From: Miscanthus floridulus
Taxonomy: Eukaryota; Streptophyta; Magnoliopsida; Poales; Poaceae
Assembly: GCF_019320115.1 (NCBI RefSeq)
Contig: NC_089583.1
Location: 83,779,928-83,843,927 of the forward strand
DNA length: 64,000 bases
Direction: 5' to 3'
Part shown: positions 1-12,731 of the stretch, in pieces
Layout: every line of letters starts with the position of its first letter
Position numbering within the stretch: position 1 is the first letter of the stretch
Position numbers and translations under genes: made by a program
The notes under the pieces: generated by a model
Database searches by the model: none
The model's input: the letters and a program-made list of their open reading frames with translations, nothing else
Told to the model about the DNA's origin: nothing

Positions 1-1245
1 AACACCAACCCTCTGGCCAACTAGAGGACGCCTTACCTCAACTACCTCCTCTGTGAGGCACTATCGATGAACAAAATGGGGGCTCAGCAGCTAGCGCATC
101 ACACCAAGTCCTTTGTTCTTATTGAGGGTGAGCTCTACAGGCGAAGCCACACCAGCATCCTACAGCACTACATCCCCATCGAACAAGCGAAGCAGTTGCT
201 AAGCGACATCCACGATGGGGTCTACGGTCACCATGCTGCACCTAGAACCTTGGTTGGAAACGCGTTTCGGCAAGGCTTCTACTGGTGGACCGCGGTAGCT
301 GACGCTGAACATATCATGTTCACCTACGAAGGGTGTCAATACTATGCTCGACAGACCCACCTACCGACACAAGCACTCCAAATGATCCCCATCACGTGGC
401 CGTTCGTGGCCTAGGGGCTTGATCTGGTTGGACCTCTCAAGAGGGCGCCCGAGGGCTATACGCACTTGCTTGTCACCATAGACAAGTTTATAAAGTGGAT
501 AGAGGCTCGAACAATCTCTACGATCAAGTCCAAGCAAGCCGTGCTGTTCTTTCTCGACATCGTCCATCGCTTTGGGGTTCCGAGCTCCATCATCATGGAC
601 AACGACAAGCAGTTCACTAGAAAGAAGTTCCTCCGATTCTACGATGAATACCACATCCGCGTCGATTGGCCCACTGTGGCGCACCCCCGCATGAATGGGT
701 AGGTTGAGCGCGCAAACGGCATGGTCCTACAAGGCCTCAAGCCTAGGATCCTCCATCGGTTGAACAAGTTTGGTGGACGATGGGTCGTAGTGCTCTAGAG
801 CCCAAGGACGACCCTGAGCCGGGCCACCAGCTACACACCATTCTTCATGGTCTATGGTTTCGAGGCTATCCTCCCGACTGACCTCAATTATGGAGCATCG
901 AGGGTTAGGGCATATGATGAACATAGAGTTAAGGTGTCCCTCGAGGATGCCATGGACCAGCTAGATGAAGTGTGCAATGTTGCCCTCCTCTGCTCAGCCA
1001 AGTACCAGTAAGCGTTACGCCGGTACCACAACCATCGAGTGCGGGGTCGGGCATTTAACGTCAAGGACCTGGTGCTCCACCACGTCCAGAGCAACAAGAA
1101 CTACCACAAGCTCTCTCCGCCTTGGGAGTGACCATATGTCATCGTGGAGGTGCTTCGACCAGGCACCTACAAGATCAAGACCATCAATGACGAAGTCTTC
1201 ATCAATGCCTGGAACATCAAACAGCTATGTCATTTTTACCCTTAA
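1..1245 (+). pseudogene. Ty3/gypsy integrase (C-terminal pol), degenerate
   Basis: One reading frame runs from base 1 to the stop at 1243-1245. In order it shows the end of the RNase H/integrase spacer, the HHCC zinc-binding module (GHHAAPRTL at about 229, then CQYYARQTHLP near 334), the DDE core (LDLVGPLK near 421, MDNDKQF near 595, VERANGM near 703) and the C-terminal beta-barrel region ending NIKQLCHFYP, a typical Tat-clade pol end. In-frame stops interrupt it at 412-414, 700-702, near 796, near 1009 and near 1129, plus one near 22. At most sites the expected Trp or Gln codon differs by one transition. No frameshift is needed to read it through. It cannot make an enzyme. Confidence 0.88.
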
Positions 1246-1311
1246 TATACTCACACTTTCTCTTATCAGTTTCGCTACCAACTCCTTGATCTTTAGTGAC
1301 ACCTGACCCCA

Positions 1312-2580
1312 ACAACGAACGATGGACTCGGATTCCACTCGGACATATCCAATAAGAGCTCCCTAAACCCATCACTCAAGCCATCGAGGTAACTTTACCA
1401 ACCCCCGTTCTACTTTTCTAGTGCATGAGCATTCATTCATCCATTTCCAAGCATGCTTTCATACATTCATTCATACATTCATCCATTCATTCATCCCATA
1501 CATCCAAGCATTGCATATGCAATTATTGTATCACAACGCTTCGCGTTGCATCATGAAATGCTAGTTGTCTCATTCGATATGAGCGGTGACCGACCGAGGT
1601 TCGAAGGCCAACCTACGAAGGGCTTGAGGCCACCTCACATCAAATAGAGCCAGGGGAGAAAACATAGATGAGCCCCAGTGGCCTTTGCTTGACCCACTTA
1701 GAAGTGGATAGGGTCATCTTGACCTTCTCGTTCTTTCCTCACCTCGAGCCATGCCCATAGAATCTCCATCGAGGGGAGGCCAATGGGCCACCTGAGTTAG
1801 TCTTCGAAATGACTTAGCATCTACCAGGAGGTAGGTTAAGGAGCAGTGGAATGCCACATGAGGGCTATGCCAACCCCATCATGAACGATGGACCCGGATT
1901 CCACTCAGACATGCCCGTTAGCGAGCTCATCGAGCAAGACACTCGAGCCATCGAGGCAAGTGTCGTTACCTCAACCCCTCTGGTTACAGAAACGATAGAT
2001 GGGTGACACATAAAACTCAGTCGACCCCTATCAAGCCCAATGGGGCTCGGGGGCTTGAGCCGCCCAACCCTAACTTGGGAATCTGACCGACTAAGGTTCG
2101 AAGGCTAGCCCACGAAGGGCTCGAGGCCACCTCATGTCGAATAGAGCCAGGAGAGAAAGCGCAGATGAGCCCCAGCGGCCTTTGCCCAACCTACTCAGAA
2201 GCAGATAGGGTCATCTCAACCTTCTCGTTCGATCCTAACCTCGAGCCAAGCCCATAGAATCTCCATCGAGGGGAGGCCATCGGGCCACCTGAGTCGACTC
2301 CGGAATGACTTAGGCATCTACCAAGAGGCAGGTTAAGGAGCAGTGGAATGCCACATGAGGGTTATGCTAACCCCATCATGAATGATGGACCCAAATTCCA
2401 CTTGGACATTCCCGTTAGTGAGCTCACTGAGAGCATCACTCGAGCCATAGAGGCAAGTGACGTTAGCTGAACCCCTCCAGTTGCAGAAACCGTGGACGAG
2501 GTGATGATCACAAAGATGAGTTGACCCTCGACCGGACCCCCACTATGCGTGGGGGCTCGAGAAAAGTTGGACTCACAAGG
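1312..2580. repeat. Tandem ~497-bp repeats downstream of pol
   Basis: Two near-complete copies start at 1588 and 2085 (both begin gaccgac-aaggttcgaaggc-like) and run through the same landmarks: 'gagccccag-ggcctttg', 'ctccatcgaggggaggcca', 'gaatgccacatgaggg' and 'gatggaccc'. A partial leading copy is seen at about 1316-1392. Copies differ by scattered substitutions, so the duplication is old. No ORF is conserved across the copies. Confidence 0.85.
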
Positions 2581-2609
2581 AGACCAAATGCATAGTCGTA
2601 GAACAATGG
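2502..2609. repeat. Left copy of direct repeat flanking the antisense ORF
   Basis: This ~107-bp block around 'gaccctcgaccggaccc' and 'gggggctcgag' recurs in the same orientation at 6961-7067. The pair brackets the antisense coding block of the Tat element. Confidence 0.8.
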
Positions 2610-3119
2610 CTCAGATCCTAGGGAGGGGGTTCATGTGAAAACTAAGAATAACGTTTCTAAAACAAGAGACACTTTCTTCGACTAGTTTTGCTATCCTCTC
2701 CTCGATCTTTAGTGACACTCGACCCCAAGCAATGGTAGGGGGTCGGGCCTCACTCGGGGGGGGGCTGATAAGGTATATATATACCCTTTCTTAAATAGTG
2801 CCATGCCCGACCCTTTCTCATGATTAAAACCTAGAGTTTGTGGAAACGAACGCCGAGCAAAACTGGTCAAACCGCAAGAAACCTACGCCCCAGCGGCTAT
2901 GGCATTTTTGCTCACCAGCTTGATTAGAGTTTGTCGCCCACACCTCGAACCCTACGGTCTTAACAATAGGAAGGGTCAAAACTCATTAAAACTTTTTTAC
3001 ACAAAAAAGGAGAAAGAACAGATTTATTCAAATGAAACAAAATAACAAGCTTGTTTGAACAAGATAGAAGGGTCGAAACATGTCTGCTTATTACAAAAAT
3101 GAGCGGCCGACCTATCTAA

Positions 3120-6100
3120 CTAGCCCCTCCGAGGGAGAACTATGCCTTCTATCATGTTTGCCAGGTCCTGCAAAAGGGGAGCCACCACCATTTCCATCTC
3201 CTCTAGCTCATGGACTTCAAAACCAGATGCGTAGCCATGGCTCATTGCCTCTAGATCGATGTTGTCCCCATAATGACAACGAGCAATCATGAAGGACTGA
3301 TTGACCCTAGTGCGAAGGGCATTCCTCTCGAGCTGGCGCACCCAAGCCATGATCTCAATGGCACAAGCCGTGAGCGAGCTGGTCCCCTCCGATCGCACCA
3401 CCTCAAGGTCATCGTAGACCACTCTGAGGGTGGCGCTTAGGATACCGAGCTTATCACTCTCTGCCTGAAGATTTCTCCTTTCCTCGATGAGATCCACAGC
3501 CAGCCCAGCAACAATGCTCTCGGCCTCCAGCTTCTGGGTCATCTCCCTTTCAAGCTCGGCCTAGAGGGAGCCGACCTTCTGCTGCATGTTGTTGCGCTCT
3601 TGGTAGGCCTGGTCATGCTCTTGGAAAACTTGGTCATGCTCCTCGCAAGCCGAGCCATGTTCCGAGTAGAGCCTCTCTATGGTTTGGATCAGCTCATCCC
3701 ACTCTTTGTGCGGCTGAGCAACCGCCATGGCATCCAGGCTCACCCTTTTCTCTAGGGCCACGAGCTTCTCCTTGGCTCCTAGCTTCGAATCCCTTTCTTT
3801 CTCAACCTCTCCTAGAAGGTCAAGGATTCTCTGGTGGGTTTTGGTGTCCTTCTGGAGCATCTTGTCCTGCTCCTTCCTAACCCTAGTGGCCTCTTCATCA
3901 TCCTTCTATGACCTCACTAATAGGGCCTCAAACGCCTTGTTGGCCTCGTCAGTGTCTCGGTGAGCCTCGTCCACCCATGACTGAAGATTCACTGCCTCCT
4001 CGATGAGGGGAGTTAGCTCAACCACCCTCTACTGGGTGGCAACAAGCTGAGCTATCACCTCCCCACGTAGCCGCATCTCCTTGATGAGGCGGACTCGGGC
4101 TTCCTTCTATTGACGAAGGAACCAAGATTTCCCCGACTGCGAGCAATAAGGGACTATAGAAAGATGATGGTTAGGATACAAAAAGTATATAAAGGAAGAA
4201 AAGGGCAAGAAGCAGGATCAAGTAATAGTCGAATAGAGGGAACGACAATGTTGTGCAATGCGCCCATGGCAGGGTCTAGGGCCTCAAGCATGGACTGTTA
4301 TCCCTATGTGATCCTCTAGTCACTGGCTGCTCCATGACATCCAAAGGTGCCCCTTGAATGCCTGTGTCTGCCCATCCCGATGAGGGCATTGGCACCACCA
4401 TGGGTGATGCCTGACCAGCCGGCGACGCGATCAAACTAGCACCGCTCCCACCCGAAACAGGCGCAACACTAGCCGATGACTGCCGCCTCGATTGGAGGGC
4501 GATGCTCTTCTTCGGTGCCAGTGCCAAAGGATTCTGCTGCCTGTCATTGCTGCAAGGGATGGAAAACATAAGTCAAGATAAAATCAGACTAAAATAGGAA
4601 AAACAGAGGAATTGATAACTCACCTTTGCACCGTCGGGCGGCAGATATGTTTGGGGGGATGAACCCCCTGACCTTTGCTCCACCTCATCAGAACGAGGCC
4701 ATTTCGAGCTCGCCCCATGCTCCAACATAGAGGGGCTCACCCCTGGTAGCTCCTAGGGCACATTGGCGGAACGCCCCCACTCCCCTTAGTTCTTGGAGCA
4801 TGACGGCAGAGCTGCCCGCCTCCACTGGCACCTCGGGCGTGACAACAGAGCCACCCGCCTCCATCGGTTCCTAGGGGGCATCCTCAGAATGGCCCACCTC
4901 CATTGGCTCCCTAGATGTGCCCTCCCTTCCTATGGAACAGGAAGGGTCCCTGACGCCTATAAGGACAAACCGACTCCTATCAGCGCATCCTTATTCTCCA
5001 GGTTGTCCCACTCGATATCACCAGCTACCATTTCTTCTTCCTCCATCACCTCACCATCATCGTCGTCATCATCGTCAGTGTCCTCCCCTCATTCCCGTGC
5101 CTACAGCTTCACTGCTTCTTCCTCTTCTTGTCCTCCTTTGCCTTCCTCAGCCGCTCGCCATCGGCACAATTCACCACCCTCATAGCCAAATCCCTCAGCA
5201 GCGGCGCCAGGTGATCCATGAGGATGAGGTCCCTCGGCTCGTCTCACCCCTCTCAAAGTTAGTCTCATGGGGTCAGGAAATCAATTGAAGAGGAGGCAAG
5301 AGAAAGAGAAACTTATGAGGACAACATAGCCTAGGCTCTGGCCACATCGGAGGATGCCCCAACACCTAGGTAGATGAAGTTAAGGGTGGCACCCACGTTA
5401 TCCCACAAAGGCTCCATCACCTCCTTGATGCATTGCGCGATCTCAAAGTTGGCGAGCATTCCCTCGGTGAGCACCGTTCCGTCGAATGACGCCTTGGGCG
5501 CCATCGCATATAGTAGGAGCATGCACGTCATTAATGGCGCCACCCTCCTTGCATGGTAAGCCCTGATGACACTTGACCCTTTCAGGCCATTCTCCTTTAG
5601 GATGTGGATGGCGGCAATGTGGTCTCAGATCTTCTTGTCCTTCTCTAGAGGCCCTACTCCCTCCACTCCTCTGGAGCCTCTTCGATTAGGCACCTAGCGA
5701 ACTCTAGCAAAGGGACGACTGGTGGCATTCTTGAGGTAGAACCACTACGAGTGCCACCCCTTGTTGGATGTCGAGATCTACATGGACGGATACTCGCTGA
5801 CCCGATTGTTCCAAAGTTGGATGCTGGTGCACCCCATCGGCATGTGCAGCTCCTACCTACTGCCCTTCTCCCTCTTCTTATGGAGGTTGACGCTGAAGAA
5901 ATACCTCCACAAGTCAAAGTGGGGGCTGATCCCCAGGAATCCTTCGAATAGCGCGATGAACGTCGCCATGTGCTTGATCCCGTTGGGATTGAGATGCTGT
6001 AGCTCAATCTTGTAGAAGTGCAGCAGCCCTTGGAGGAATTTGTGGGTGGGGGTTATAAGCCCACGCTCATGGAAGTGGGTGAACGACACCACATAGTCAT

Positions 6101-6233
6101 CGAGCAGTGATGGCAAACCCTCGTCGCTGGGTAGCAACCACTCCTCGGCCGAGGTCCGTGCATGGAGAAGACCATGACGGATGAGGCCCTCGATGCACTA
6201 GAAGGTGATGTCAGAACGGCACCATAGATCCAT
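3120..6233 (-). pseudogene. Antisense ORF of Tat element (Transposase_28-like), broken
   Basis: Read on the minus strand from ATG 6233. The N-terminal part (about 6137-5720) contains VSFTHFHERGL, HLNPNGIKHM, HFDLWRYFF and, in a shifted frame, SNKGWHS and WFYLKN. These are landmarks of the 'putative gypsy type transposon' domain (Pfam Transposase_28) that I know from antisense ORFs of grass Tat elements. A Ser/Pro/Ala-rich linker follows (4569-4276), then a Glu/Lys/Leu-rich coiled coil (3860-3120) with one stop at 3561-3563. An early stop near 6200 and at least one frameshift near 5850 break the ORF. The function of this ORF family is unknown. Transcription would run toward pol, opposite to the genomic RNA. 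Confidence 0.8.
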
Positions 6234-6960
6234 TAGAGGTGGGAGCAGATGGAAGCGAGCTCAATGGTGGTGGAGATGCGGAGGTAGGAAACCTAAGCAT
6301 TGGCGGCGGCAGCGTGGCTATGAAGACAAGGATGCAGGCAAGCGAATGAAACCCAAAGGGCCAACCCTTTGGTTTTATAGGGGCAATAGGTGTGATGAAA
6401 CCAACCGCCTACCTAGATCTCTACGCCTGCCATGACCTATCACCATGTCTTGTCATGGGGTGTGCACCGCAACCTATGGCCTGTCCCCTCAAAAAATGCA
6501 CCGAACATTTTGCCTCCCTGAACGTGCCATGACCCATCATAGGTAAGAGGGATACGGAGCTAAAAATGCTCCTACTGGCCTGTCTAAGCCTAGGAGTTCA
6601 AAGGTTCACCCACCGACGGGTTCGACAACCGCTCCAAGCACTTTTAGAGTGAGGGGTGGAAAGGGATGGGCCCGCTAGCAGGCTAGTACCTTGGCGCACG
6701 AGTGCCACGGGCGTCCACGCCCATGTTCGAGCCTCGGACGGATATGATCCATCACTTTTCCTTGAAGAAAGGTAGAGATCCCTTAGGATCAATCGAACAG
6801 ACTCAAGAACTATATGGATTGATCGCTGAGAATCTAGAGTTGGTCACCAGCTAACCCAAGCCAAACCCCTATGAATGGGATGCCAGGGCCCCACTCGGAC
6901 TAGCTCGTTAACAACCCACCGAGCACCATGATTCGTCCATAGAGGAAAATCATGAGGGAA

Positions 6961-7067
6961 GACGATCACAACTATGGGCTGACCCTCGACCGGACCCCTG
7001 CTATGGGCGGGGGCTCGAGGAAAGTTGGACTCGCAACGAGATCGAACATGCGGTCATAGAACGATAG
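6961..7067. repeat. Right copy of direct repeat flanking the antisense ORF
   Basis: Direct repeat partner of 2502-2609, sharing 'tgaccctcgaccggacccc' and 'aaagttggactc', with roughly one difference in eight bases by eye. Confidence 0.8.
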
Positions 7068-7275
7068 ACCCCCGTAGGGGTTGAAATCAGGAAAGACCTT
7101 TTTTGACCCACCAAATCTCATGGCTATACCCCCAAGGGGTCCGATTATGACAAAAGGAAATCACCGTCCCCAGGACATGCCATGGGCGACAAAAGAAGGC
7201 TAAGGCCCTCAGAGTCCTCCCATTTAGAAAAGCCTTCGAAGGAGTATTCTACTCCTCCATAGGCTCAGGGGCTAT

Positions 7276-8410
7276 TGTCGGTGACCAATACTAGGGTACC
7301 CGAAGAGGAGGAGCTAAAGGTCCTCAACATTGATTTATCCGAGCAGTCAAGAGTGTGACTATAGCTCCAACCGACCCCTAGGAGCGCAGGCTCCTGCCTT
7401 GCCCGACCCTTGGGGGTGGGCTCCACCTCGCCCAACCACGAGGCCATAGGCTCTGCCTTGCCTGACCCTTAGGGGCGAGCTTCATCTCACCCAACCTCGA
7501 GGCTACGGGCTCTGCCTCGCTTGACCCCGAGGCCATGGGCTCCACCTCGCCCGACCGCTAGGGGTAGGTTTCGCCTTGCCTGACCTCTAGGTCAGGGGCT
7601 CTGACCTCACCTAGCCTCTAGGTCAAGGGCTCTGTCTCACCCAACCCTCAGGCATGGCTCCTGATGGAAGCCCATACCTCCGCCAACCACTATGGGCCAG
7701 AAAGCACAACCCAAGGTCAAACTTCTAGCATCGTGTAGGGAGCAGGCACATCTCAACATGACCCATGCCTACGACATGTCACTCCATGGAACTCACATCA
7801 CCAATAGTGATGGACGCGTGGTCACTATGCTGCCTACTATCTGTACGACCGCTTGACCAGCACGCCGGTTCAGCCATGTCGCCCACCAGGGTAGAATGGG
7901 ATGTTACGACCCGCTGACAACACCAGGGCATGGCATTAGTGGTGAATAGGCACCTGGCATGGAGCCATCCCTATCACCATCTGTAGTGTCGGTGGGACCT
8001 ACACAAAGGAAAAGGAAGGCTCGACGGTCCTAGAAGCCTTCCTCTCCTTGCCTCTTCTCCCTCTTTCTCTCTATGTAACCTGCTTTTCCCCTTAGTCTAT
8101 AAAAGAGGAAGCAGGACATCCTAGGAGGGGAGCGGTTCACCACTCTACTATGGCTGTAGACATCAAAACACATGCCCTAACACGCCTTAGGAGCACACGC
8201 ACATCAGAGACTTGGGACCTATCCCTCTCTCGCTCGTTTGTAACCCCTACTACAAACTTTCAGTACTGGTAACATGAGCAGCAGCGATGAACTAGACGTA
8301 GGGACTTTCTACCTGAACCAGTATAAACCTCGTATCCTCTAAGCACACCATCCGAGCCAGATGCGCAATACTAGAAATTTACTAATCAGTGGTAACTCAA
8401 AACACCGGCA
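7276..8410 (+). repeat. 3' LTR of the Tat element
   Basis: It begins TGTCGGTGACC after a purine-rich tract (ggctcaggggct) and ends aacaccggca. The U3 part (about 7380-7660) holds degenerate ~34-bp repeats built on 'gggctc-gcctcgcccgacc'. A TATA box, TATAAAAG, lies at 8098-8105. Related LTR sequence in the opposite orientation is found at 47158-47342 and 52282-52294. Confidence 0.85.
8098..8105 (+). promoter_or_regulatory. TATA box of the Tat LTR
   Basis: TATAAAAG followed by gaggaagcagg, about 310 bp before the LTR end; a standard position for the LTR promoter. Confidence 0.6.
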
Positions 8411-11132
8411 CTAAGCTAATCATTATCTCTACCAAATAGATTCCAAGCTCACCCTACATGTGCTTAATTTTTATAAACCAATATCATGCCATTATTCATT
8501 TAGCCTTAATAAGTATTTAGCTACCATATTAAATAGTCTATTTTAGGGCTACAAAAATTACAGTGAGCACATAATAATACAGTGAAGCTACTATAAAAAT
8601 TTTAGGGTTTTTGCTATTACCAAACTACCACAAAAATTCCTACAATAATTAACTTAATAATATTGAGCACTCTCAAATGATTTAATAGCTCCTGGTATCA
8701 ATAAGCACATATATCGACTAAATACACTAACAGATATAGCACAATTTTAGGAACCTAACAAAATTTATTTCATAATTTTTTGGAGATCTACATTATTTCA
8801 TATTAATTACCAAAGTTCAGCTCAGCATTAAAATAAAAAGCTATCTCTATATTCCATGAAAAAGATAAACCCATTTCGGCCCAACGTGGCCCACGCGCAG
8901 AGGCGGCCCGCGACGGGGAGCCCGCACGCGTTAGGCATTCTTGTAAAAATGCTCTCGCGTTATCAGACAATAGTGCGAATACTACACGTACTATTTCTAT
9001 GGACAGTGACTTTGCAATGGAGCCCTCGTATCTTTTCACCTTCGCACCAGAGAGGTCCCCAAGACGCCCCGCGCTCATCGACGCGACAAGCGGTAGCACT
9101 AAGTGGTACGCTAGCCACACTGGACCCTTGTAGACCTAGCTAGGAGATCGATGCTCACCTATGGGCTGACGCGCGACGATGGGTGGTGGTTACACGAACG
9201 GGGGTGAAGCAGAGCGGGCTCTCCCTAGTGGCGGCGACCTGCAGCGGTGGCAACCGTGTTCTGGTGAGCCACAGTGTACAACAGATAATAGAGGTAATGG
9301 GTAAGCATCAGTGACACACCACAATCCTACCTGTGGCGGTGCCCTGGCTGGAGACACCCCGAGCAAGTCTAGACGCGTGCACGGGGCGAGCTCGACGGCG
9401 AACCACAGTGACACGACCATGTCAGCAACGTGGAGGCGGCACTAGGGCTGCGACTAGGGTGCGCATGATGAAGAAGGGTTCTAAGCGAGGCTAGTGGTGC
9501 GATCAATTCGACATGAGATGGCAAGGTTGGAGCAGGCCATGACGAGGCGGGCTAGGCCTTAATGGCACGGCAGCGGGAGTAGAGCTCCAAAAAATGGAGC
9601 ATGACCTGGCCGTAATCAAGGCGGGGTGGGGGAGGTCGGCAAGAGGATGTGAAGGCGGAGATGCGGGCACTAGGAATTGATGAAAGGTGCTCGCTCTCTG
9701 ACTCACCATGACCACGACATAACGGTGGCGGAAAGCAAAGGGAGAAAGAGAGAAATGGCACGACAGGTGGGCTCGGCTCGTCCTTACCTTGGCGAGACAC
9801 GAGCGACGAGATCAGAAGACCCACGCGCCAGTGCTAGCCAACAGGCGCGCACGCCCGATTAGCGTGGCCCATGCGGCTGCAGTGTCTTAATTGACATGGC
9901 GATGGTGGCTCGACCACGTGTGCGCGGCAGAGGCGACATGCATAGGACCGGCAACAGCGCAGAGATGCAGCGGATAGGCACGGACATGACGATGATGCGA
10001 CGACAGCGACAGTGTCGCGACGTGAGGTAGCAATGGATGGAGGCAATGGCAAGGTGATGGCGCCAGCAGCGGCTCCGGTGGCATGAGGCAGGGCAGGTGG
10101 CAGCAGTAGCTGCTCCGCGCGTGGGGGGCCAGCGGCAGCCGAGCCATAGCTAGGCCAAACATGGCCACAGGCCGGCCACACGTGGCAGCATGCGCACGCA
10201 TGACCAACGCGGTGACGTCGAGCGCCTGAGCGTGGTGATCGTGGCCACGCGGCCAACCAGCCCGAACCCATGTTGTGCACGAATTTTAAAGCGACCATAA
10301 AAACTTAACGGTTGCTTCTGGACCTAAACCATCTTCACCATGCTCAAGATGGCACATGAGACTACCAAATCAAGCTATAACTACTACACCACCCTTTAAC
10401 CCAATCGCTCACAATAAATTGCTAGACATAGCAATGTCTAGCTGTTGATAGACTTGGAAATTTCTAAGTTTTAGAGCTGGATTTGCTTTCGAAGTTTCAT
10501 TGCACACACGCGTGACCAACGCAGGCGATGCCGAGCGCCCGAGCATGGTGATCGTGGCCACGCGGCCAACCAGCCCGAACCCATGTTGTGCACAAATTTT
10601 AAAGCGACCATAAAAACTTAACTGGTTGCTTCTGGACCTAAACCATCTTCACCATGCTCAAGATGGCATATGAGACTACCAAATTAAGCTATAACACTAC
10701 ACCACCCTTTAACCCAATCGCTCACAATAAATTGCTAAACATAGCAATGTCTAGCTGTTGATAGACTTGGAAATTTCTAAGTTTTTGTGCTGGATTTGCT
10801 TTCCAAGTTCTGTTTCTAGATTATTAGAAATACTAACTAGTAATATTATTTTTCTACAGCAAGTATTTCATTGTCATCTATAAAGTTTGCACTTCAAACT
10901 TTATTTAAGTGTCACATACATGTTCTATAGTATTTTTGTTCGATAAAAATTAGTTTCAAACCCTACTTGATATGCATGAACTATCGAATCAACTTTCGTT
11001 TAGCATTTTATTGATCATTTTGAGTTACGGAAAATTGATCTACATACTTTATCATATGCATTATGACAAAAACATGATGCTCATGATATAGTTTAGCAAG
11101 TTGTTAAGCGGTAACACCGAGGGTGTTACACT
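8411..11132 (-). mobile_element. TGTAACACC-type LTR fragment (Del/Tekay-like), reverse orientation
   Basis: Read on the minus strand it starts TGTAACACCCTCGGTGTTA at 11132, almost the same start as the solo LTR at 52335, then shows an AT-rich 300-500 bp, a GC-rich 'pseudo-coding' stretch (about 10300-8870) and an AT-rich remainder. It has no credible protein: the long GC-rich frames on both strands are not conserved domains. Segment 9100-9165 is homologous, in reverse, to 46987-47035. The far LTR end is not found, probably because the Tat element (ending 8410) inserted into it. Family assignment is inference from the start motif and LTR length. Confidence 0.55.
10195..10812. repeat. Tandem duplication, ~312-bp unit, two copies
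   Basis: Copies at about 10195-10500 and 10507-10812 share 'gaccaacgc', 'cagcccgaacccatgttgtg', 'tgcttctggacctaaacc' and 'ctagctgttgatagacttgg', with only a few differences. This looks like a local duplication inside the LTR fragment. Confidence 0.9.
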
Positions 11133-11459
11133 CTTCTAAACTTCATTTTAGGGTTTGGACTTGATCTACTGATTTGGAGGCATTTTGGCGTCATGGGAGT
11201 GACCCAACATCTTCACCAAACCACTAGGAAGTGGGGGTGTAAGACTATTTATCCGCGAAGTTAAATTTGGCACTGCTTTTGTAGTTCACGTAGGCGTCGA
11301 GACTTCTGACAGTTTGTGCCGGAGCTTCTGACGACGTCGGAAGTTCCGACCCAAACTGTCGGGACTTCTGACATTGACTGACAAATTTGAACTTAGCATT
11401 TGTAGTTAATTTTTAGATACGCCTATTCACCCCCCTCTAAGCATTGTTAGATCCTTTCA
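11133..11459 (+). mobile_element. Sirevirus LTR end fragment
   Basis: This is the reverse complement of the first ~320 bp of the LTRs at 19621 and 29782: it ends ...gttagatcctttca and contains the palindrome motif (gtcggaagttccgac, gtcgggacttctgac). It is truncated at the left, where the TGTAACACC-type LTR starts. Confidence 0.85.
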
Positions 11460-12731
11460 ATAAGCTAGGTTCAAAGTTAACTCAGCAATCGTTTCTCCAG
11501 CAATGGCACTAGAAATACTTGTAGGTATAAATTAATGCACATAGAATAATCTGCAAGCACACATATATTATACCGATATAGCATTTCACCGGGAGTATCC
11601 CAGTTTTATATCGAACTCGAGGAAACGTGTGTGAATATAACTAAATCTAACTTATCCCAACTTCACAATCAAGGCTAGATAATAGGAGCGTAGAGGAGAT
11701 CACAGAGGTCTTCTAGTTCTAACTTCGGTAAGCTTTATCTTCTATTGTTCAATTCTAGAGATATTACTAGAGAAAACACAGACATAGTATGTTTTCTATA
11801 GCAACAAAGTCCTGCTAGGCCTACTAACGGGAGGATGGACTACAAAGGATTTAATGAGTCTATAAGAGTCACCCTCGCGAGCTAACACTAATCCAAAAAA
11901 TAGGGTACATCCACGAGTAACCGAGTCTAAGCACCATACTTACACTATGAATACTACTTTAACCCAGGAGCTACAAAGATTAAAGTACTCAAAAGAGAGT
12001 CACAAACCTGAAGAACAATATGAACAAGATGCTTACTTGAATTAGAAGTCGATTACTAGAGAAATCTCAGAAGCAAGCTCAAGAAGAACTTGATTCTGTC
12101 AGGGTACAAGCCATAGAGAGAGCACCGACAGGTCGGGACTCGTCCAAACTCTTCCTTCTCACTCTATCTCACTATCTCTAATACAAGACTAGATCCTATT
12201 GAGGACTAATCTTCTCTTGATTGCTAGCTCTGATCCTGATGGACATACGAATTAGGATTTCTGGCTTCTCAGCTCTCAGGGTCAAATGAGACATGCCCTA
12301 GAGAGGGGATACAAGTTGGTATATATAGGCCGGAGCATCAATTCTAAGCGCTCGGATCAAACCGGCTTGAATAAACGGCGGAGATGCAATCCTTAAGGTG
12401 GTGGAGAACCAACATAATAATGAGGTTGATAGGTGAGACCCACAGGGGCCGGGCAGCCCCACATGTCAAAGACACATGTCCCGCTTCGATGATTCGTCTT
12501 CTAGAGTCTTTTAGGGTCTTCCCACGTCGATTACGCGGCGGAATTTCGTGATTTCTTTTTACGAATAGGTCCTCCGTGGCGGTTTTCTGATTTAATCCTG
12601 CTGAAAACACAGATTCACCAAAATTCGTAGAATTTGTCAGTTTAAACCCCTAAGTGTACATTGGTGATCCATTTTAGCCATTTATACAAGTTATATCGAC
12701 GGTTTATGATATATGTTAACTACCATCAACA
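11460..12731 (-). mobile_element. LTR-like fragment starting TGTTGATGG
   Basis: On the minus strand it begins TGTTGATGGTAGTTAAC at 12731 and has a TATA-like tract (reverse of 'tatatatagg' near 12319). It has no open coding. Its style matches a grass LTR, but the other end and a target duplication were not found, so solo or truncated status is open. Confidence 0.4.

Larger units (their letters stand above)
1..8410 (+). mobile_element. Tat-lineage Ty3/gypsy LTR retrotransposon, 3' part
   Basis: Seen: integrase coding from base 1 to 1245, then 0.5-kb tandem repeats, an antisense ORF block (3120-6233) and a 3' LTR (7276-8410) beginning TGTCGGTG and ending CACCGGCA, which are near-perfect terminal inverted repeats. 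Known: a long non-coding or antisense-ORF stretch between integrase and 3' LTR is the hallmark of the plant Tat clade (RIRE2/Grande/Retand type). The 5' LTR, gag, protease and RT lie left of the window, so the 5' duplication cannot be checked; the base pairs after the LTR are ctaag. The element is dead: its integrase has several stops and its antisense ORF is broken. Confidence 0.85.

Noticed and set aside
9834..10298. Long frames in the GC-rich part of the LTR fragment
   Set aside because: Low complexity, several overlapping frames on both strands, inside an LTR-like repeat.
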